Below, in pieces: positions 7,167 through 10,935 of a DNA stretch of 10,935 bases. The stretch spans positions 1-10,935 of the forward strand of contig JAHHTV010000042.1 in NCBI GenBank assembly GCA_020024395.1. Direction: 5' to 3'. The notes beneath the pieces are model-generated. The model saw only the letters and a program-made list of their open reading frames with translations. It made no database searches and was not told the origin of the DNA. The position numbers and the translations under genes are program-made. The stretch comes from Anaerotignum sp. GTDB lineage: Bacteria; Bacillota; Clostridia; Lachnospirales; Anaerotignaceae. Position 1 is the stretch's first letter. Each line of letters starts with the position of its first letter.

Positions 7167-8041
7167 TTTTTACGACTCCTTTTTCGTTCTCTAACAGGAT
7201 TTATCATTCTGGAGGATAACCATACAAAAACAGCAATCACCACAACATCAAACATCATGTGCAATAGCCACATATGAGATGCCAGCCACAACACAGCAGG
7301 TGAAGCATCTGGCACATTTCTAATGACACTGCTCACAATATCTGTGCCAAGCTGTGTATCTATCATAGAGAAAAATGCTACTCCAGGATTTGGTATCAAT
7401 ACAAATATACTTGCCATCAGTGGCAGTTCTCCATTTTCTGTCATCGTCGCAGAAATAAACAAAAACCCCAGCAACAACAGCGTACCAAAACACAACACAC
7501 CAATCACCAAATACATCAATACAATAGACGTAATGGTTTTTTTGAACACACAAGAAAAATATACAGATACCGCACCCACCATGCAAGCACTTACCAATAC
7601 AAATAAGAACAATTCCAATATTTGCAATACAGATACACTGCCAAAATAAAATGCAATACCAAATATGGGCAATGAACCGACAATCAAAAGTAGTATATAC
7701 ATCAATGATGCCATCAATTTACCCATAACTATTGAAAACGAACTCATTTTTGTTACCAAAAGTAAATCCAACGTCTGTCGTTCTCTTTCTCCACTAATGC
7801 TACCAGCCGCTACCGCTGGTGCCATCAGCATAACAAGCCCCATTTGTATAGATGCCAAAACAATATAAAGCACCACCATATTTTCTGGGTCAAAAGACAA
7901 ATTATAATTTTGAAACATACTCACATATACAAAGAAATTTACTCCCAACGCTGTAATAATCAAAAATATTGCCAAAGCACCATATGTTTTCCAGTTTCGC
8001 ATTGTGGTAATGGCTTCTCTGCGTAATACAGGATTTATCAT
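7163..8041 (-). CDS. ABC-2 type transporter permease
   Basis: 292 residues with about six membrane helices (roughly 20-42, 55-80, 110-132, 137-165, 171-197, 255-276). Between helices 2 and 3 lies SGERERQTLDLLLVTKMS (83-100), the cytoplasmic motif common in ABC-2 permeases, which faces the ATPase. The N-terminus (INPVLRREAITTMRNWKTY) and the basic C-terminal tail are typical of this family, where one permease pairs with one ATPase. The start is an ATG in an ATGA overlap with the ATPase stop, with AGGAGGGG seven bases upstream. ABC-2 systems usually export or extract substrates from the membrane, using ATP hydrolysed by the partner subunit. The substrate is unknown. The adjacent VWA and GATase-like genes suggest a link with envelope assembly rather than simple drug efflux, but that is inference. 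Confidence 0.93.
   Translation of the reverse strand: MINPVLRREAITTMRNWKTYGALAIFLIITALGVNFFVYVSMFQNYNLSFDPENMVVLYIVLASIQMGLVMLMAPAVAAGSISGERERQTLDLLLVTKMSSFSIVMGKLMASLMYILLLIVGSLPIFGIAFYFGSVSVLQILELFLFVLVSACMVGAVSVYFSCVFKKTITSIVLMYLVIGVLCFGTLLLLGFLFISATMTENGELPLMASIFVLIPNPGVAFFSMIDTQLGTDIVSSVIRNVPDASPAVLWLASHMWLLHMMFDVVVIAVFVWLSSRMINPVRERKRSRKK
7176..7181 (-). promoter_or_regulatory. Ribosome binding site for coiled-coil membrane protein
   Basis: AAGGAG nine bases before the ATG at 7164-7166, located within the last codons of the permease gene. Confidence 0.75.
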
Positions 8042-8964
8042 ACTTTTTCCCCTCCTGTTACTTGCATAAATATTTCTTCCAAATTTCCTTCTTTTTCTTG
8101 GAACGACAACACAGGAATATCAGCAACCACAAGTTGTTTCAAAACATCTGCCAACTGCTGTTCTGTTCCATCAAATGCAAATTGTACATCTGTTGTCTGT
8201 TCTTCAATATTTTGTATGATAGGCATTTGTTGCAAAATATTTGTCACTTTCTGTGCCTCACCCAAAAACTTCACATGAATGATACGTTTTTGTGTCAATT
8301 TTCTCATAATATCTTGCACTGTGCCCTGTGTTGCCACTTTTCCATGATTGATAATTCCCACTTCTGTACACATCTCTGCCAATTCAGGCAATATGTGTGA
8401 GCTTATGACAACTGTTTTTCCCATCATTTGCAACTGTTTCAATACTTCTTTCATTTCTACCCTTGCTCTTGGGTCAAGCCCGGAAGCAGGTTCATCTAAT
8501 ATCAACAAATCTGGGTCATGCACCAAACTTCTTGCCAAACAAAGCCTTTGTTTCATACCTCTTGACAAGCTATCCACATACGCATCTTTTTTATGAGAAA
8601 GGTCTACAATTTCCAACAAATTGTCAATGATAGCATTTCTTTCTTTGTAAGGGATTTCATATGTACCTGCATAAAAATCCATATATTCTGTCACTTTCAA
8701 ATTATCATATACACCAAAAAAGTCAGGCATATACCCAATTTTTGTACGCAATAACTTTGCATCTTTTGTCATATCCACATCATTCAGCAGTATATTGCCC
8801 GCAGTTGCTCGCAACAAACCTGCCATCATACGCATGGTGGTTGTTTTTCCTGCACCATTTGGACCTACAAAACCAAATATACTCCCATCTGGTATGGTCA
8901 AATTCAAATGGTCTACTGCTGTAAATCTTCCGTATTGTTTCACCAAATCACGCAGCTCAAGCAT
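8038..8964 (-). CDS. ABC transporter ATP-binding protein
   Basis: 308 residues, the usual length for CcmA/NatA-type ATPases that carry a C-terminal extension. Visible motifs: Walker A GPNGAGKTT (34-42), signature LSRGMKQRL (133-141), Walker B LLILDEP (153-159), D-loop SGLD (161-164) and switch histidine H190 in VVISSH. At the Q-loop the sequence is GYMPDFFGVYDNL, so the expected Gln is Asp81 or is shifted. The tail after about 215 is a small regulatory or partner-binding domain. The ATG at 8964 is supported by AAAGGAGG (8973-8980), and the gene overlaps its upstream neighbour by 8 bases and the permease by 4. It should power the permease encoded next. The class is certain; the substrate is not indicated. 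Confidence 0.96.
   Translation of the reverse strand: MLELRDLVKQYGRFTAVDHLNLTIPDGSIFGFVGPNGAGKTTTMRMMAGLLRATAGNILLNDVDMTKDAKLLRTKIGYMPDFFGVYDNLKVTEYMDFYAGTYEIPYKERNAIIDNLLEIVDLSHKKDAYVDSLSRGMKQRLCLARSLVHDPDLLILDEPASGLDPRARVEMKEVLKQLQMMGKTVVISSHILPELAEMCTEVGIINHGKVATQGTVQDIMRKLTQKRIIHVKFLGEAQKVTNILQQMPIIQNIEEQTTDVQFAFDGTEQQLADVLKQLVVADIPVLSFQEKEGNLEEIFMQVTGGEKV
8049..8056 (-). promoter_or_regulatory. Ribosome binding site for permease
   Basis: AGGAGGGG seven bases before the ATG at 8039-8041, inside the end of the ATPase gene, whose stop overlaps the permease start as ATGA. Confidence 0.8.
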
Positions 8965-10935
8965 ACAGACCGCCTCCTTTCACACGCAGTTTTGGTACAA
9001 GAATATACCCATGCTCTGAAATATATATTTTGATTTGTACCTGTCCTTTTTCATTCAGATAATCTGCCGCTGGTGTATAAGGCGTATCTTTTAATTCTTC
9101 CCATTGTTGCGTTTTGTTGTTATAAATCTGTGCTGGTTTTGTCACACCATTTTGATACATTTCATCATCCAAATAAAATTGTATGGTATCCACACGCACA
9201 TCTTTCCCAATGGTATATGGCAATATTTCCTCTGACTGTGTATCACTGTCATTTGACATATTCATAGAATTGTCCCACTTATCATAATTCAAATAGCTAT
9301 TTTCACTTTTGAAATCAGCTTCTGTTGGCAATATACTAAATGGCAAATCAAATTCTTTTACTTTTGATAAATCTTGTGTAAATACAGCATAATACAAATT
9401 TATGCTATTTTCAGAAACGGGTTTACCATTGATGTATTTATTTCCGCCGAATATGGGTACATCACTAAAACCATAAAATCTGCATATCTCCTGTTCATTA
9501 TGCCAGCCTGTTACGCTTTCTCTTGATACACTATCTCTGACATTTTCTATAAAATCTGCTTCTCTGCTCAAACGATATCCTTCTTGTGCAGATATCGCAC
9601 CTTTGTTTACCAAATTCATCAAAGTTGTATCTTCTCCATATTCATTTTCATATAGTGCAAAATTTATTTTTGAATAATAGTTCGTTTCTTTTAACTGCTT
9701 TTCGTCTATTGTTTCATTGATTTGTATGGTATCGCCTGCGGGAATTTCCCCAATTTTTATATAAAAGCTACTCACACCCAACACAGCATCTATAAAATGT
9801 ACATTGGTATGATTTGTGATACTCCCTTTCACTGTTTTTCCATCAAATACCACATTACAATCCACATTACCGCCCAAATTCAATACTGTATTTGCTGTCA
9901 CTGTATGTGTTTCCCATGTACCACCATCATAAAATGTGATATCTGTTTTTTTATCATCATATAATACTTTATATTTACATTCTTCTACTGGTTGTGAACT
10001 ATCTCTATAATAATGCCCTGTATAAATGGGTTCTATTGGGATATTTTCTTCTGTTTCTAAATGCAATTCACCTTTTTTTGGAGATTTCATCGCCATATAC
10101 ACCTTTGATTTTGCTACTGGTGCATCCTCTTTCATTTCTACCACAGCTACAGAATTAAATAAATTTCTTTTGTATGGGCTGCCTTGTGCCAACACAAACA
10201 AAATGCCCAAAAATGCTATGGATAACGCAGGTATCACAACCCAACCCATTTCTCTTTTATCTTTTTTCTTTAATATATGATATACAACAGGGCAAGCCAA
10301 CACAATATAAAACACAATACCAGCAAACATCAAATACACACCCATTGTAGAAAATGGTTGAAATAAATTTACCAAATATTCAAAATTCATATCACTTTGT
10401 ACATCTTCTGTAAAATGAAGTGGTTTTGCTCTTTCATACCAATTTGCTAACAAATTGGTATTATTTTGCAAATCAGAAAACGGTGCTAAGCCCAATGCAA
10501 AATGGTGTATCAATATCATACCATTTCCATATTTTAATTTTGACAACACATCATTTTCACTTTGCAATGTTTCCCCTTTTATATTGACTGTCTGCATGGG
10601 AGTAGGTAATGTTATGGTATTTCCAACTATGCCCAAAAGCGTTGTCACACTGCCACCACCTTCTGCTGTTACCTCCACAAAATCCAAACCGGACAACACT
10701 TTATTTGCTTGTGGACCTGTACCCAAAAGCAACAATCCACCATTGCTCACCCAATTTTGCAATGTCTTTTTCTGCACATCAGACAAACGCTTTGTATCAA
10801 AGTCATCTATGACAATCGCTTCAAAATGGTCCATCACAGCTTCACTTACAGGAAATGTATTTTCATATAAAAAATATGTAGACATTTTCTCTTTTTCTAC
10901 ATTTTCTGCTTTGAATTCTGAAAAATATTGCATTG
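8957..10935 (-). CDS. GATase1-like membrane protein with large C-terminal region (5' end cut by window edge)
   Basis: At least 658 residues are visible from the edge; counting below starts at the ATG at 10931-10933. That ATG is unlikely to be the true start, because it falls inside a folded domain and no SD can be seen. Residues about 18-85 look like a GATase1-like (flavodoxin-like) fold, with FEAIVIDDFD and the NGGLLLLGTG turn. Residues about 135-150 (YGNGMILIHHFALGLAPF) match the family pattern in which a strand precedes a short FALGLAPF or LGFDL stretch. Two helices follow (about 198-219, 231-250). Residues 251-658 have no membrane segment and should lie outside the cytoplasm; this region is rich in polar and aromatic residues and is not recognised. 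The missing N-terminal part may hold a signal peptide and beta-sandwich domain. The gene overlaps the ABC ATPase by 8 bases, so it likely belongs to the transporter unit. Confidence 0.85.
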   Translation of the reverse strand, partial: MQYFSEFKAENVEKEKMSTYFLYENTFPVSEAVMDHFEAIVIDDFDTKRLSDVQKKTLQNWVSNGGLLLLGTGPQANKVLSGLDFVEVTAEGGGSVTTLLGIVGNTITLPTPMQTVNIKGETLQSENDVLSKLKYGNGMILIHHFALGLAPFSDLQNNTNLLANWYERAKPLHFTEDVQSDMNFEYLVNLFQPFSTMGVYLMFAGIVFYIVLACPVVYHILKKKDKREMGWVVIPALSIAFLGILFVLAQGSPYKRNLFNSVAVVEMKEDAPVAKSKVYMAMKSPKKGELHLETEENIPIEPIYTGHYYRDSSQPVEECKYKVLYDDKKTDITFYDGGTWETHTVTANTVLNLGGNVDCNVVFDGKTVKGSITNHTNVHFIDAVLGVSSFYIKIGEIPAGDTIQINETIDEKQLKETNYYSKINFALYENEYGEDTTLMNLVNKGAISAQEGYRLSREADFIENVRDSVSRESVTGWHNEQEICRFYGFSDVPIFGGNKYINGKPVSENSINLYYAVFTQDLSKVKEFDLPFSILPTEADFKSENSYLNYDKWDNSMNMSNDSDTQSEEILPYTIGKDVRVDTIQFYLDDEMYQNGVTKPAQIYNNKTQQWEELKDTPYTPAADYLNEKGQVQIKIYISEHGYILVPKLRVKGGGLYA
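8973..8980 (-). promoter_or_regulatory. Ribosome binding site for ABC ATPase
   Basis: AAAGGAGG eight bases before the ATG at 8962-8964, lying within the last codons of the GATase1-like membrane protein. Confidence 0.8.

Noticed and set aside
1247..9340. Recurrent word GGCAATAT on the plus strand (for example near 1248, 1542, 2981, 3429, 8387, 9221, 9330)
   Set aside because: In each case checked it encodes Ile-Leu-Pro as ATA-TTG-CC on the minus strand, so codon preference explains it without a binding site or repeat element.
10931..10933. ATG at the right edge as the true start of the GATase1-like protein
   Set aside because: The frame stays open to the edge, no upstream sequence or SD is visible, and the following residues read as the middle of a GATase1-like domain. 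Treated as a 5'-truncated gene.

Overview
The window is the interior of one long minus-strand operon from a low-GC bacterium, most likely a Clostridia-type Firmicute. The basis for that guess is strong AGGAGG-type ribosome sites, AT-rich codon use with many ATA, TTG, CAA and GCA codons, TGA used as a normal stop (standard code), and a lipobox lipoprotein. Transcription runs from high to low coordinates. Both ends of the window cut through genes, so the operon's promoter and terminator lie outside. No plus-strand gene, RNA gene, mobile element or CRISPR array is seen, and no gap between genes exceeds 48 bases.

In transcription order: (1) the 3' part of a large membrane protein with a glutamine-amidotransferase-like (GATase1-like) domain, two membrane helices and a roughly 400-residue C-terminal region (10935-8957); (2) an ABC ATPase (8964-8038); (3) its ABC-2 type permease (8041-7163); (4) a three-helix membrane protein with a long coiled coil and an Asn/Gly/Gln repeat (7166-5709); (5) a small lipoprotein (5696-5106); (6) a paralogue of that lipoprotein with no export signal (5057-4515); (7) a BatA-like membrane protein with a VWA domain (4492-2705); (8) a very large membrane protein with two VWA domains, GTG-started and running off the left edge (2715-1). 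Junctions 1/2, 2/3, 3/4 and 7/8 overlap by 8, 4, 4 and 11 bases. The others are 12, 48 and 22 bases apart. All eight are therefore very probably co-transcribed, and several are translationally coupled.

The set resembles the BatA / VWA / GATase-like envelope clusters found in many bacteria, here combined with an ABC-2 transporter. Such clusters often also carry a MoxR AAA+ ATPase and a DUF58 protein. Neither is in this window. Three of the gene products (1, 7, 8) share a build: membrane helices plus a GATase1-like domain, with VWA domains seen in two of them. Topology suggests that the large domains of 4 and 5 face outside the cytoplasm. A plausible reading is a membrane-bound assembly coupled to an ABC exporter, but its substrate and role cannot be read from the sequence. 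The most distinctive part is the tandem pair 5/6: the same ~138-residue core made once as a lipoprotein and once without any export signal.
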